64,000 nucleotides of DNA from Paraspadella gotoi. Its lineage: Eukaryota; Chaetognatha. Shown one piece after another: positions 45,720 to 57,125 of this stretch (position 1 is the first letter of the stretch; each line of letters begins with the position of its first letter). Where the stretch lies: contig JBJCIZ010000239.1 in assembly GCA_051294375.1 (NCBI GenBank), forward strand, positions 3,886,402 to 3,950,401, written 5' to 3'. The notes under the pieces were generated by a model. It did not search any database, was not told the DNA's origin, and saw only the letters and a program-made list of their open reading frames with translations. The position numbers and the translations under genes are program-made.

Positions 45720-48245
45720 GGTCGGGTGGAAAAAATATATATACTAGAAATCAAAAAGGGCGCTATTTTCCGAGAGCGCTTATTTTCATTCCTATTACTT
45801 TTCCTTAATTAAAGTACTATAATTGAACTCTAAATTTTGGATAGAAAATTTTATCTATTCCTTAACCTTTATTCCTAACTCTAAACCCTGACCTTCTACA
45901 TTTCTCGAACTCATAACTTAATTATTTAACATAAAAACAAATTAAATTCTGAAATGGGCCCATTTCGGAAAAGAGGGGCCAAAAAAAGGAAAGGGTTACT
46001 TTTTCATCCGGAAAAAAAAGAACCTAGCCGTTTTCTTCTTAAAGAAGATCGCGAGTACTCGCCGGAGACTCGCTAAATGACGAAACTTATTCGCTAAATG
46101 TGGCGAAGACTCGCTAAAAGAAAATAGAACTATATAACTGATCAATATTAAAAAAAATAAATCGATGAATGTACGATAAAAAAAAATCGATTTTCTCACC
46201 AAAAGAATATCACACCATCACATGACCACCCTTCCTCCCCTCTTCCCCTCGAGCGAACGAATTAACTCTTGTTACCATGGTTACATGTGAATTTATTTAA
46301 CTAAACCCAGTGAGTTAATAAACTAGACTGAGAGAGAGTCATTATTGAAATCTTACAGCACAGTCCATTGTCAAAAGTCAGGGGGATAATTGTTTATTGA
46401 ATAAAATGATTGAATATTCACTAATATTTGCTATAATACCTGCCAGCCAATATGAAATGATATATTCATTTGAATAATAATCTTTCTTGCCCCTGACTTT
46501 GGACAGTCTATGGTGGTTTAAGGCCTCCATCACTCTTACATGATAATAACGCAGGCAGGTCTCTGCAAGCTTTCAATCAAGGACTCTCTCACGGTCAAGT
46601 TTAATATTTGGCTTCTCTATCAATGAAGTGAACTGTATCAATGGTAAAAGCAACTGCCTTAATATTAGCTATCTCTGTTAACTTAGCTTCACTACTTTCA
46701 AATTTAATTATGAAATTTTAAGGTGAAAATAAAAACTCTTTTTTTTTGAGTTTTTCGGACGTTTTCTTTTTTTTTTTTAGTTTGGGATTTTTTTTTATTT
46801 TTTGGCGCCAGAAAATCACAGCAAAAATCACTTTTCTTAACCGAGTGAATGTTTAATATGGGAGAATGACTTGCGGAGGAAAATATGAATGCGGATTGTT
46901 TGTGAGGTGAAAAATGAAGAGAAAAATGGAGAGAATGAAAAGAAGAATTAAAAATAAGAAAATGAAGGAAAAAAAGGAAGAGAAAAATGAATGGGAGACA
47001 TAGGGAGAAAAATGAACAGGAAATTAGAATTAAGATGTAAAAATTATTCACATTTCAAAAAAATAATGAGGCAACGTTTTCATTTCTTATCCAGTAAATG
47101 TATACAACTCTTTTTTTTTCATTAAATTAAATTGACAAAAAAAGTTTATCTTGTTTGAAAAAAAAATTCCGCCGTTTAAGAAGTATCTCAGCTTTAAGTT
47201 TTAATACACGACCAACAAAAAAACTACAATACTACAAAATTATTTACATACAAAATGAAGACATTACAAGTTCGGGAAAAATATCGCATTAAAGGGTGAT
47301 TAGGGCCGAGAATAAAACGGCCGGAGTCAGTTTGTATATATTTATTTTTTTGAAAAAAAATCTTACAAAATGAAAATAAGACTAGCGGACATTTTTATAA
47401 AATGTAGAAGAGTTTAAGAGATGAACACAAAATAAAAAAAATGACGGAAAAATTAAAAAAAAAAAGGGTTGATGAAAAGATTTTTTTTAAAAAACCTCAT
47501 AGCTTTTTTTTTCTTGGACACTGGTAGAGTTTTTTTGAGGGGGAGGGGGCTGGTTTACTGGGTTTTTGAGCTGTTAAAAATTTTCAATATATCTGACTAT
47601 CGCGACGAGTGTATATTTTTTTAGTAAAGATTGAATTTACAGTTTGGCAGTGAAAGGCATCAATGAGTCAAAAAAACAAAAAAACAAATAGATTTCAAAA
47701 TAAAAAATAAAATTTTCAGAGAAAAAAAAATTATGCTAAAAAGAAGTTGTTTTTTTCTGTTTTGTTTTGTTTTATTTTGGTTTGTTTTTTTTTTCTCCCT
47801 TCGTTTGACTTTTGTTTTGGATTGACTTTCTTTTTCGTTAACTTTTTTTTGGCTCTCGATAATTGGGTTAATACTGCGCAGGTCTGTTGTTTCTGTTTTC
47901 AGTGTCTTTTGTTTTTTTAAATTCTTTCGCTCCAGTCGATCCGCTCCACTAAGTAAATCTTTTGAGCTCCAACTAGTTGCTCCAGTTTATTTTCAACAGG
48001 TAGCTTTGCGATGTCCCCGCGTCGAAATTAGCTAATGAAGCCTTAAATCGTGATAATACTAATTTTTTTTTTAATTTGACTTTCGTGATGTCCTTTTGCT
48101 TATGAAAGTTTTTTTTTCGTTTTTACTTCTTTTTCTCCCTCCTCTCTCCCTCTCTTTCCTTCCTCTGCTCTCTCTCCCTCTTTCTTTCTCTCTCTCTCTC
48201 TCCTCCTCTCTTCCTTCTCTCATCTCTCTCTCCATCCCTCTCTCT

Positions 48246-48712
48246 TTAATAATACTGCACGCACTTCCACATCGGACAACACATTCCCGGCCTCTGGACT
48301 TGCAGCGGGTACGTACACTTGGGCGTCTGTCCGCCGTTCGGGCAGGGCGGACAGCCGGCCGGTCTGCAGCCGACCGTGCCCAATACGCAGGGCTTGCCGT
48401 GGGAGTCGTAACCTCCCGGCAAGCAGTTGGGGCTTCCGAGAACGCAAGGCCGTAGGTCTATGGTGATGCCGAAGCGTCCGCCGTTGGTTCCGGTCACGCC
48501 GCTTCCGGATTGGCCGATTCCGCCGGACGTTCCGCGCCGACGCCGATGAGTCCGCCGCCGCCGCCTCCGCCGCCGGGACCGCCTCCTCCTCCGCCGACTT
48601 CCGCCGCCGGAACCTGGCGGCCAGACTGCCGAAGTGGGCGCGGGGCATTCGTAGATCGGGCAGCAGCCTTGCTCGTGTTGATCGGGTTCAGGCATGGAGA
48701 AGAGTTTATGAC
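48246..48712 (-). pseudogene. Inverted copy of VWC exon 12
   Basis: 467 nt versus 468 in the left arm. The acceptor CAACACAG and stop TAA are preserved, but indels in the Gly-rich linker and near the start break the frame; the C-terminal half (from GRFGITIDLRPC to VQYY) is the same. Probably the same locus or the other haplotype, not a second gene. Confidence 0.7.
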
Positions 48713-48779
48713 CTGTGTTGAGAGAGAGACCACATCATTCGATCAGTCATCACACTATCAGTCAAATCAATCGACGAAC

Positions 48780-48952
48780 CTGTATCGGTGGACAAACGCT
48801 CACGCAAATCCACGATTCCAGCGACGCACCGACATTTCTTTTGAACATCCCTCTGTCCCATACGTCCCCGTCTCCCTCTCGCGTCCGTTCACTTTGCATT
48901 TGGAGTCGCACGACATTCCCAGATCGGACAGCATTTCCCGGGTTTTGGTTAC
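48780..48952 (-). pseudogene. Inverted copy of VWC exon 11
   Basis: 173 nt versus 171. Splice-site sequences CCTTTCCAG and GTTCGT are retained, with several indels (for example GTATGGGACAGAGGGATG for GTATGGACAGAGGGATG) that shift the frame. Confidence 0.7.
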
Positions 48953-49385
48953 CTGGAAAGGTGGGGAGAGAGGGGGGGCGGGGAGGAAAGGAGAGAGAAG
49001 TGTAAGAAAGAAAAGGGTAAACAAAATGGGGTGAGGGAGGAAAAAGAAAGCAAAGAAAGGAAAAAAGGGTAAGGAGAAAAAGAAAGGAGGAAAGGGAGAA
49101 GAAGGGAACGAAAGTAAAAAAGGAAAAAAATGGAAACGGATAAGAGGAAGAAGGAAAATGAAGGAAGGAAAGGGAAGAGGGAGAAAAAGAAAAGAAAGTA
49201 CAGAATGGAAAAAAAATTTGATTTAAAAATCCCTCAAATCCATTCTTACCGATTAAAAAAAAACACAAAAAAACTGGATGGCTTTCGATTAATAAAGCAT
49301 TCTTACCCCATGGTTCCCCCCCCATCACCGACTTCGCGTCCCGCCCTACAGCACTCCCAAAACCCACACAAATCCTTCGCCTCAC

Positions 49386-49525
49386 CTTAACCGGTCGGAC
49401 AGCTGTGCGAGGGCCGTAACGTGCGTTTCCGGACACATGTTCATAGCACTGCGACGCGTCGTCCATGCAGAGACATCGACGACACAACCGTCGTTCCAGC
49501 GGTCGCCCTCTATGTATTGGACGCC
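49386..49525 (-). pseudogene. Inverted copy of VWC exon 10
   Basis: 140 nt versus 141, with both splice signals (CTTCCCAG and GTGAGG) retained and indels around the RCLCMD stretch. Only one copy of the exon start is present here, unlike the left arm. Confidence 0.7.
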
Positions 49526-50429
49526 CTGGGAAGAGAAGGAAGGGAAGGGGAGTGAAGTCTCTCTCTCTCTCTCTCCTCTCTCTCTCGTCCTTCTCTCTCT
49601 CCTCTCTCTCTCTCTCGTCTTCTCTCTCTCTCTTTCTCTTTCTCTCTCATTTTCTCTCTTTTGTTTCTCTCTTTCTACATCCTTTCTCTTCTTTTTCTTT
49701 CTCGATCTTCTTTTCTCTCTTCTCTCTCCTCTCGTTCTCGGTCATCTTTCTTCGTCTCTCTCTCTCCTCTCTCTATCTCCTCCCACACTTTCCGCTCTCC
49801 TCTCTTTCTCTTTTCGCCTTTTCTCTATGTTTTTCCCCTCGTCCTCTGTCTCCCACACTCATCTCCTCTCCTCCTGCTCTCTCTCGCTCCTCCGCCTTAC
49901 CTGACTTATCATAATTTAAAATTTGCATATTGCAGCTTTTATCTCGGGGTCACAGTTTAACGAAAAAACAAATATATCCGTTTTTCAAAACCAAAAAAAT
50001 TTCCTACCGAACTGTTTTTTCTTGATTTGTATGTATAATACATACATTCATATTAAACTTAATATATTTCAAACAGACTTGACCTATCTGGTCTTTGGCT
50101 TCCCTAGACATTATAAGGCACGCAGTCCTTTTGCAATCTAAGTCTTAATGATGGTCTGCATACACATGATTAAGCTGTTTCACACCTGTGCATGGCTATC
50201 TCCAATGTGCCTGACTAGTGCAGTAGAAGTGTGCTACAGCAGCCATGGACGCCGATAAACATGCTTCTGGAGAGGACACCTGGGTGCGCCGTAAAAACCA
50301 CTCTTATGACAACGATGGAACTTCTATTTAGTTGCGTCGGGAGTACTCACTACTCAATGTCACTGGTTCACTTTCCTCAAAACCTCGCTCCACCTCCTTA
50401 AAAACCCTTAACCCAGTCAACCCACCAAC

Positions 50430-50614
50430 CTGAAATATGCAGGTCTTCGGGATGTGTTGACATTCCACACGTCGGGCACACTCTCCCTCCGGCACGTTCC
50501 TCACGGCTTGCAGCGTCCGACGCACCGGCGGCGCCAGCGTGGGCGGACAGCGTTGAGTGCAGTGGCCTTGCCCGCCCGACAGTAGCAACGGAGTTCGCAA
50601 CCGTCGTAGAAGAC
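50430..50614 (-). pseudogene. Inverted copy of VWC exon 9
   Basis: Retains VFYDGCELR-like DNA and the donor GTTGGTGGG. It has lost bases around the acceptor (CTCAGTCTTC for CTCAGGTCTTC) and within APPGSDGC and CCPVWEC. Frameshifted. Confidence 0.7.
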
Positions 50615-51071
50615 TGAGAACGAGAGGGACTCGCTACGTGAGAAAATTGCTTAATATCTAATGAGAGAACTGGCGGGAAGGAGTCGTTACCATTTTTTAA
50701 CCGAGTTCCGGAAGACAATCCTCTCCCCATTACAGAGAGAGAGAGAGACACAAAAAGAGAGTAATAAAGTAGAGAAAAAGATAGAAAGGTTAGAAAGAAC
50801 GAAACAAAGAAAGAAAGGAAGAGAAAAGAAAGATCAAGAGAATAATAAAGACTAGAGTCCCCATAAATTTTCTTCCGCGCGATATCTCCTAATCACTAGA
50901 GAAACTCATGTCATACCATAATCTCTCTCTCTCTCCCTCCCTCTCTCCCTTTTTCTCTCCTCTCCCTCTCCTCTCCTTCCCCCCCCAGCGCCGAGTGTCT
51001 CTCGATAAAAATTCCTATGTGACTCCATGGCGCTCATGGGACTCTCTCTCCCCCTTCTAACCTCCCTTTTT

Positions 51072-51442
51072 TAAGGGGCCTTATTTTCGCAAAGCGCCAT
51101 GTTTTATCTTAAATTTAGGAATTAGTTTTGTAGTCGAGCATTGCCGAATGTTTATGCCCCCTACAAGCGGGTTAAAGGTTAAGGGTTAAGTTAAGGATTA
51201 AAGATTTGGGTTAGGATAGGGGAATAGGATAGGGGATTAGGATAGGGGATTAGGGTTATTGGTTACGGTTAATAATTAAGAATAGGGTTTTTTGGTTAAG
51301 ATTAAGAATTAGGTTAGAACAAAGGATTAGGTTTAAAGTTATCGATCGAGAAACAAATTAAAAATAAATATTAGGAAAAAAATTTAGTTCAGGAATTGAA
51401 AGAACAGAAATGGGGCACTTTTGGATAAGAGAACCTTTTCGT
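51072..51442 (+). repeat. TTAGGG-like dispersed element with nested TIR-element end
   Basis: Left edge GGGGCCTTATTTTCGCAAAG with CGCCATGTTTTATC; right edge AATGGGGCACTTTTGGATAA. The interior has GGGGATTAGG repeated several times. At about 51130-51172 it contains GTAGTCGAGCATTGCCGAAT, which resembles the end of the 28.9-kb TIR element, so one element appears nested in another. Confidence 0.6.
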
Positions 51443-51467
51443 CTTTTTCGCTTCGTCTTTCCCTTTT

Positions 51468-52187
51468 GTGATTTCCAGAGTTCATCAAAGCGGTCAAGAG
51501 GAGAAGGAGGAGGAGGAGGAAGAGAAGGAAGAGGAGGAGAAAGAGGAGGAAGACAACGACGATTATGATGACAATTATGTCAATGATGACTTTGACACCA
51601 ATGATGACAAAGTAAATAACGACAAAGACGACGACGAAGACGATGACGACAAAGACAACGATGATAATGATGACAATTACGACGTCAACGATGACTTTGA
51701 CACCAATGATGACAAAGTAAATGACAACAAAGATAACTATGACAAAGATGACGACAACAACAACAAAGACAAAGACGACGACAAAGACAATGACGATGGT
51801 GAGGACAATTTCGACGTCGAAGATGACTTTGACACCAATGAAGACAAAGTAAATAATGACAAAGATTACAATGACAAAGATAACGACAAAGACAATGACG
51901 ACAAAGACAACAACGATTATGATGACCATTACGACATCAATGATGACTTTGACACCAATAATGACAAACTAAAAAACAACAAAGACAACTACGACGAAGA
52001 TGACGACGACAACAACAAAGACAAAGACGACAACAAAGACAACGATTATTATGATGACAATTACGACGTTGAAGATGACTTTGACACCAATGATGACAAA
52101 GTAAATAATGACAAAGACGACAACGACGACGATGATGACCAAAACAACAAAGACGACGAAGACGACAACAAAGACAACGACGATTAA
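51468..52187 (+). CDS. Aspartate-rich repetitive frame (239 codons), coding status uncertain
   Basis: Opens with a Glu/Lys-rich stretch, then five full repeats around DDFDTNDDKVN (TTT codons at 51591, 51696, 51828, 51948, 52080; a sixth at 52215 lies after the stop). Spacings are 105, 132, 120, 132 and 135 nt, all multiples of three. A good acceptor, TTTTGTGATTTCCAG, ends at 51478, ten bases into the frame, so an internal exon is possible. The stop TAA at 52185-52187 falls where earlier repeats have TATGAT; the same frame then stays open to about 52317. No signal peptide or other domain is seen. If real, it would be an acidic protein of the calcium-binding or biomineral type. It could equally be GAC/GAT triplet DNA, and the antisense frame is also open. 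Confidence 0.3.
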   Translation: MISRVHQSGQEEKEEEEEEKEEEEKEEEDNDDYDDNYVNDDFDTNDDKVNNDKDDDEDDDDKDNDDNDDNYDVNDDFDTNDDKVNDNKDNYDKDDDNNNKDKDDDKDNDDGEDNFDVEDDFDTNEDKVNNDKDYNDKDNDKDNDDKDNNDYDDHYDINDDFDTNNDKLKNNKDNYDEDDDDNNKDKDDNKDNDYYDDNYDVEDDFDTNDDKVNNDKDDNDDDDDQNNKDDEDDNKDNDD

Positions 52188-52915
52188 TATGACAATTACG
52201 ACGTCAACGATGACTTTAACACCGATGATGACAAAGTAAACAACAACGACGACGACAATGACAATGTCGACGATAACGATAAAGGCAACGATAATGACGA
52301 CAAAGACGACGACTAAGTCAACGACGCTCACGACGACGACAACGACAAAATCATTGAAGACGTCGACCATCGCGCGTGGGAACGGATCAACGGTTGTTCA
52401 TTTATTTTATGCGGAGAACATTTACTGTTCAACATCTGATCCGCTAGAGTTTTTTCTGCGCGGGCGAACGACGACGACGACGACGACGACGACGACCACG
52501 ATGACCACAACAACAACGACGACAATAACAACGACAAAGACGATGACAACGACGACGATAATGACAAGAGAGACGATGACGACGGCCACAACGACGACAA
52601 CCATAACGACGACAATGATGAGAACGGAAATTACAACAAAGACAACGACGATGAAAACAACGACAATGATAAAGACAAAGATAAGACAAAGACAATGACA
52701 AAGACGACGGTAATAATGACGACGACGACGACGACGATGATGTGAGTAACGATGTCGACAACAAGGACAACAAAGACGATGACAACAACAACAACAACAA
52801 AAGAAAAACGACGACGACCATGATGATGTGAATAACGATTTCGACAACGACAACGAAGACGATGACAACAACAACAACAACAACAACGACGACGACGATC
52901 ATAAATTAGCGATCG
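52188..52915 (+). repeat. GAC/GAT triplet tract, continued
   Basis: Continues the Asp-type triplet DNA with a non-repetitive island at about 52365-52465 (CGCGCGTGGGAACGGATCAA onward). The reading frame changes several times, producing Thr-rich and Asp-rich short frames; no gene supported. Confidence 0.6.
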
Positions 52916-53002
52916 ATCGAGATATAAATCGACGCTTATTTCCTCTCAGCGGAAGTAATAAATATTTTATTGCGAGAATCAATTACGAGAGGGGAGAAAA
53001 AG

Positions 53003-53004
<2 letters not shown>

Positions 53005-53077
<73 letters not shown>

Positions 53078-53090
53078 ATCTCTGGCGGGG
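53005..53090. repeat. CT microsatellite
   Basis: Nearly pure CT dinucleotide that separates the GAC-rich and GAT-rich triplet fields. Confidence 0.9.
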
Positions 53091-53604
53091 TTATCTATAG
53101 TTTTCCTTACATGTGCTGAGATATTGGTACAACCCGATATAGAATTTGCTTATTGATTAATTAAATAAGATTTGGCAGACTTTGTTGGGAGATAAGATAA
53201 TAGTCTAGTTTATTCGCTTCCCTATTATCTTTTTTAACTGTTTAAATTGGATTAAAGAACCGCTACATTATGTTAGTATTAGATCAGAGAATACCGTAAT
53301 AGCGATTCATTTTAGTTAATAATTGTGGTGAGGTTTCATTAGACGTGCGCGTTTTGTAATTTGTACATTCACGTGAAAATCGGGAAATGAGTCCATTTCA
53401 AAAATTCAACAACAGTTTCGAAGTTTGAAAAGGTTTATGGCCTACTCTTTTGTCATAAGAATAGCGAAGTTTGACGTAAAACAGAGCAAAAGTGAAAAAA
53501 GGCAAAAAAAAAAGCAAAGAGCAAAAAATTCCCAGAAAAAAAAAGCAACGCGGATTGCGTGGGCGGTCAACGACCCTGAAGCGGAATACACTAGTCGCCT
53601 GGCA

Positions 53605-53612
53605 ACGATGAC

Positions 53613-53645
<33 letters not shown>

Positions 53646-53704
53646 TATGATGATGATGACAAGATGATGACGATAATGATAATGATTATGATGACGACGA
53701 CGAC

Positions 53705-53737
<33 letters not shown>

Positions 53738-54160
53738 TATGATGACGACGACGACAACAATAAAGATGATGATGATGATGATATATGATGACGACGACGA
53801 CGATGGATGATGATGATGATGATGATGATGCGGACAATAATGATGATGATTATGATGACGACGACGACGACGACGACGATGATGATGATGACACCGTAAT
53901 TTTATGATTTTGACGATGATGATGATGATGATGATGATGATCATGACGATGATGAAGATGATGATGATAATTAAGACGACAACGAAGACGTAAATCTTAA
54001 GCATGATGATGATGACGAAGACGACGATGAAGAACAAAAAGACGACGACGACGAAGGACAATGACCGCATAAACACTCGGCCTATTCTGGGTCTCGACTC
54101 TCGATGAGTTTGGCCACTCAAACTTTAGGTGTCAACAGTCGGTCAAATGCGGAGGCGAAA

Positions 54161-54194
<34 letters not shown>

Positions 54195-54330
54195 GGATGC
54201 CAATGATAATGTTGACAATGAGGACGATGACCAAAACGACGACTACGACGACGATGACGATGAACACGACGATCCTGATGATAAAGAAGAAGAAGACGAC
54301 GACGACGACGACGACGACGACGAACGACGT
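53605..54330. repeat. GAT-rich triplet tract
   Basis: Dense GATGATGAC-type triplets with TATGATGAT interruptions, a short unique stretch at about 54065-54160, then GATGATGATG and GACGACGACG runs to about 54330. All long frames here (Asp, Met/Thr, Ile/Val or His-rich) are translations of the same triplets. Confidence 0.8.
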
Positions 54331-54448
54331 GAGCCGGTGTCAACAAGAGCCACCCTCGCGGTCGTTCCCTTCGGCAGACAGATTATCGTCCAGAGTCTGA
54401 TGACCAAAAACAGAGGAAAACAGAGATTTCTCTCTGTATTTTTAGAAA

Positions 54449-54493
<45 letters not shown>

Positions 54494-55079
54494 AGTGTGT
54501 GTGTGAATCAAAATATGGAAATATTATGTGGCAAAAGTGAAAAGGTCTTTTTTTTTTTGCAATTTTTTCATTCCTTTTTTCTATCTTAATCTTATTTGCA
54601 TACATTTGCAATTTTACTTCAAGATGACATTCTTTTTAAATTTAAAACAAATCATCTTTGTTTTTTAAAACAAAAAAAAAAGATTTTTAAAGATGTAGAA
54701 TTTCGTTTTATCTTGTTCACTGTTTGCGAATTTTTGTTTTAGTGTTAGTGTTAATATTTTATCTAAATATGTATGTTCAAAAATTATTAAATCGAATTCA
54801 ATCATATTAAACTTGGTAGGAAACTAAGCCGATTAATACAGTTTCATTATTATAATGTCGTATTGTGAACGCCGAACATTCTCCTAAAAATAATCTACAT
54901 TTTCTCTCAATTTATTTAAAAACTGGAAGTCGTCGTCCGCCTAAAGAAATTCTTATTTAAAAAATCCCACTCGTTACTGCAATATGCAAATGAGATTTTT
55001 GAAGCGAAGCGGAGCCCAAGGATTTTTGTGTTGTGTGTGTGTCAAATAGCCTTTTCCACGGGATGTCGTGAAAGCCTTT

Positions 55080-55114
<35 letters not shown>

Positions 55115-55500
55115 AGCTTTCAAATGTACCGTTTAATAAAATTCCTCTCTCGGGTCTTCTTGACTTTCATTTCGACTTTTCCTCGTTTTTTCTCTCTCGT
55201 CTTCGACTTTAATTTCTCGGTCTATCAGTCTATGTGTCTCTTTAAATATCTCTATCATTTTATCTCTCTGTCCATGCGTCTCTCTTTAAATTATCCATTC
55301 CCACCTCTTTCTGTTCAGTCTTTCAGATATTATGAGTTTATATATATATATATGTGTGTGTTAATGAGTTTATATTTAATGCCTTTCTACCAGGAATGAT
55401 GTGTAATACTTATTTTGAAAAAAAAATTAATATTAAAATATTTCATTGTTTTGTGGCTTAACAAATGGAAGTATTTTTTTTTATTCTGAGAAAAAAACGG
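54331..55500. other. Non-coding region
   Basis: GA tract (about 54450-54490), AT-rich sequence, a CT tract (about 55085-55115), and pyrimidine-rich DNA with a TATATATATATATGTGTG tract near 55340. No gene recognised. Confidence 0.45.
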
Positions 55501-55506
55501 GAAGAG

Positions 55507-55549
55507 GGTAGGTTCCGGCGGCGGAGGGTGAGGTTCGATCCTGTAGCAG
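55507..55549 (-). pseudogene. Degenerate copy of part of the 59.7-kb terminal exon
   Basis: On the minus strand it reads YRIEPHPPPPEPTLF, against YWIEPYPPISPPPPEPTLH at about 59925-59985. At DNA level GGTAGGTTCCGGCGGCGG and GGTTCGATCC are shared in the same order. It is too short and isolated to call an exon with confidence: a pseudogene fragment or an alternative exon are both possible. A CTGCTACAG acceptor-like sequence precedes it on the minus strand. Confidence 0.4.
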
Positions 55550-55599
55550 TCCCTTAGATTTGAGGTTTTTTTTTCTCCCTTAACCAATGACAATTTACC

Positions 55600-55803
55600 G
55601 ATGGGCAAACATACCGACCGACCGAGGAACAGACATACCGACCGAACGAGGAACAGACATACTGACCGACCGAGGGACCGACGGCCCGATCGACCGACAG
55701 ACAAACATACCGACCGACCGAGGAACAGACATACCGACCGACCGAGGGACCGACCGAAAAGCGACTTATAGAGTTGTTCCGCGAGTACTCGCGGCGCAAC
55801 TAA
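55600..55803 (+). mobile_element. Hairpin-ended dispersed element, copy 3
   Basis: GACCGACCGAGG and ACAGACATACCGACC units repeat across 55600-55755, then GCGACTTATAGAGTTG and the terminal inverted repeat 55772-55801: AGTTG..CCGCGAGT facing ACTCGCGG..CAACT. The layout is that of the copies at 11.04 and 16.96 kb in reverse complement, but with different hairpin bases. Confidence 0.6.
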
Positions 55804-56338
55804 AAATAATACTTATCTCTGTAAGCCGCGACTGATATAAAACTCTAGAAATAGTTTCCTGTTGATTCATGTATTTGAACATTTTGTTCAAACTAACACG
55901 TTGCTTAAAAAAATATTGTTTTAAACTATCATCGCACGATCGAAGCAGAACCGTGATTGGTCGAGATGCAACCGGCATCGACCAATCAGCTTGCAGAATC
56001 AATGGAACCGTCAAAAATAACTCTTGCCCTCGATCCTCTTCTCTTGTTATGAAAACAACAATAAAAAAGTATTTTAACAACAACAATAATGGTACAAACG
56101 CCCTTCGCTCGTATTTATTCATTAGTTAAAACATTGTCACTGTCTGTGCAACAACCAATAGTGGCAACGGACGTTCAATCAGTTGTTCCGCCGGTTGATT
56201 TACCAACTGTACGGACAGTGATAAAGCAATTTACCAATACAGCCAGAGGTTCAGATTGTCTCTCAGTTAGATAAGAGGTAAGAAAGAATAATGGGACCCT
56301 TAATGGCAGGGAGTTATTAAGATGCCGTCACTCGACAT

Positions 56339-56429
<91 letters not shown>

Positions 56430-57125
56430 CACACCACACGCCATTCTTAATACTCCTCAGTCATTCTTCTCTTATTGTGAGCCGAAAATATTAGTTTCAG
56501 CTTTTTGACTTCATATGAATGGTAGTGCTTGGCCACCGCCACCGCCGCCGCACCGCCGCCGCCACGGCTGTTTCAGCCGCAGCGACCACCTGTTCCATCG
56601 CCACTGCAGCAAAAACTAAGAGGTTTCAAAATATCTCTCAGCGCCTCCGCCGCGCCGCCGCCGCGCCACCGCCGCCGCCGCCGCCCGCCGTGCTTCCGCA
56701 GGAAGCCATTTTGTTCAAACTGTCTCTCAGTCAGATGCTAAGTAAGAAGAACTGATATTATCGAAAATAAATCCTTTCCCCAAAAAAACAAATAGTAGGT
56801 CAAGAATCGGGCGATTGGGTGAAAACTGATTGGTTACCGCCGAATCGAAACCGCATCAAGCTAGCGTACAATGCTCGATGAAACTTACGAAATTCACTCG
56901 TGTGTCCGATCCTCTCATGCTATAGATTAGACCAAGCTGTTTTCGTTTCAGTAGCATTGATCCAGATTCCCAGCGTGTGTCTTTATTCTCACAACTATAT
57001 ACTAATCACTTTTTAGCCGGTTGTCATTTGGATTTTTTTTCATCACTCTCTCTAACACATCGTACCGAGAGTGCTTGTACAATCAGAATAAAGGCGTAGT
57101 TAAAATTTTTAAATTTAACTTTATT
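55804..57125. other. Mixed region with GCC-rich stretch and CT tract
   Basis: Holds the CCAAT-box palindrome (55954-55988), a CT tract (about 56338-56427) and a CCGCCGCCG-rich stretch (about 56530-56700). Two places share TGTCTCTCAG-TTAGAT and TGTCTCTCAG-TCAGAT followed by AAGTAAGAA or AGGTAAGAA (about 56258 and 56722); both look like exon ends with donors, but no confident exon can be defined. Short Ala/Pro-rich frames are probably compositional. Confidence 0.35.
55954..55988. promoter_or_regulatory. Perfect inverted pair of CCAAT boxes
   Basis: TGATTGGTCGA and its exact reverse complement TCGACCAATCA, separated by 13 bp. Each arm contains a CCAAT core as recognised by NF-Y. More ATTGG/CCAAT words occur nearby (about 55583, 56150, 56826). 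No transcription start is identified, so a promoter role is inference. Confidence 0.4.

Larger units (their letters stand above)
45035..50737 (-). repeat. Inverted duplication F, right arm
   Basis: Reverse complement of 38951-44931, ending CCTCTCCCCATTACA at the point where the left arm begins. It contains inverted copies of exons 12, 11, 10 and 9, with scattered one-base indels, and replaces a 65-bp stretch of the left arm with about 170 bp of different sequence at 50140-50330. Confidence 0.9.

Noticed and set aside
48246-50614. A second, minus-strand VWC gene
   Set aside because: It is the inverted copy of exons 9-12 with small indels next to a 25-N gap, with no independent 5' exons.
51468-52698. 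CRISPR-like array because of regularly spaced repeats
   Set aside because: The sequence is eukaryotic, spacers are not unique, and the whole is GAC/GAT triplet DNA.
56519-56755. Ala/Pro-rich frames near 56.5 kb as a transcription-factor exon
   Set aside because: The composition comes from GCC triplets; no DNA-binding or other domain and no clear splice pair could be found.
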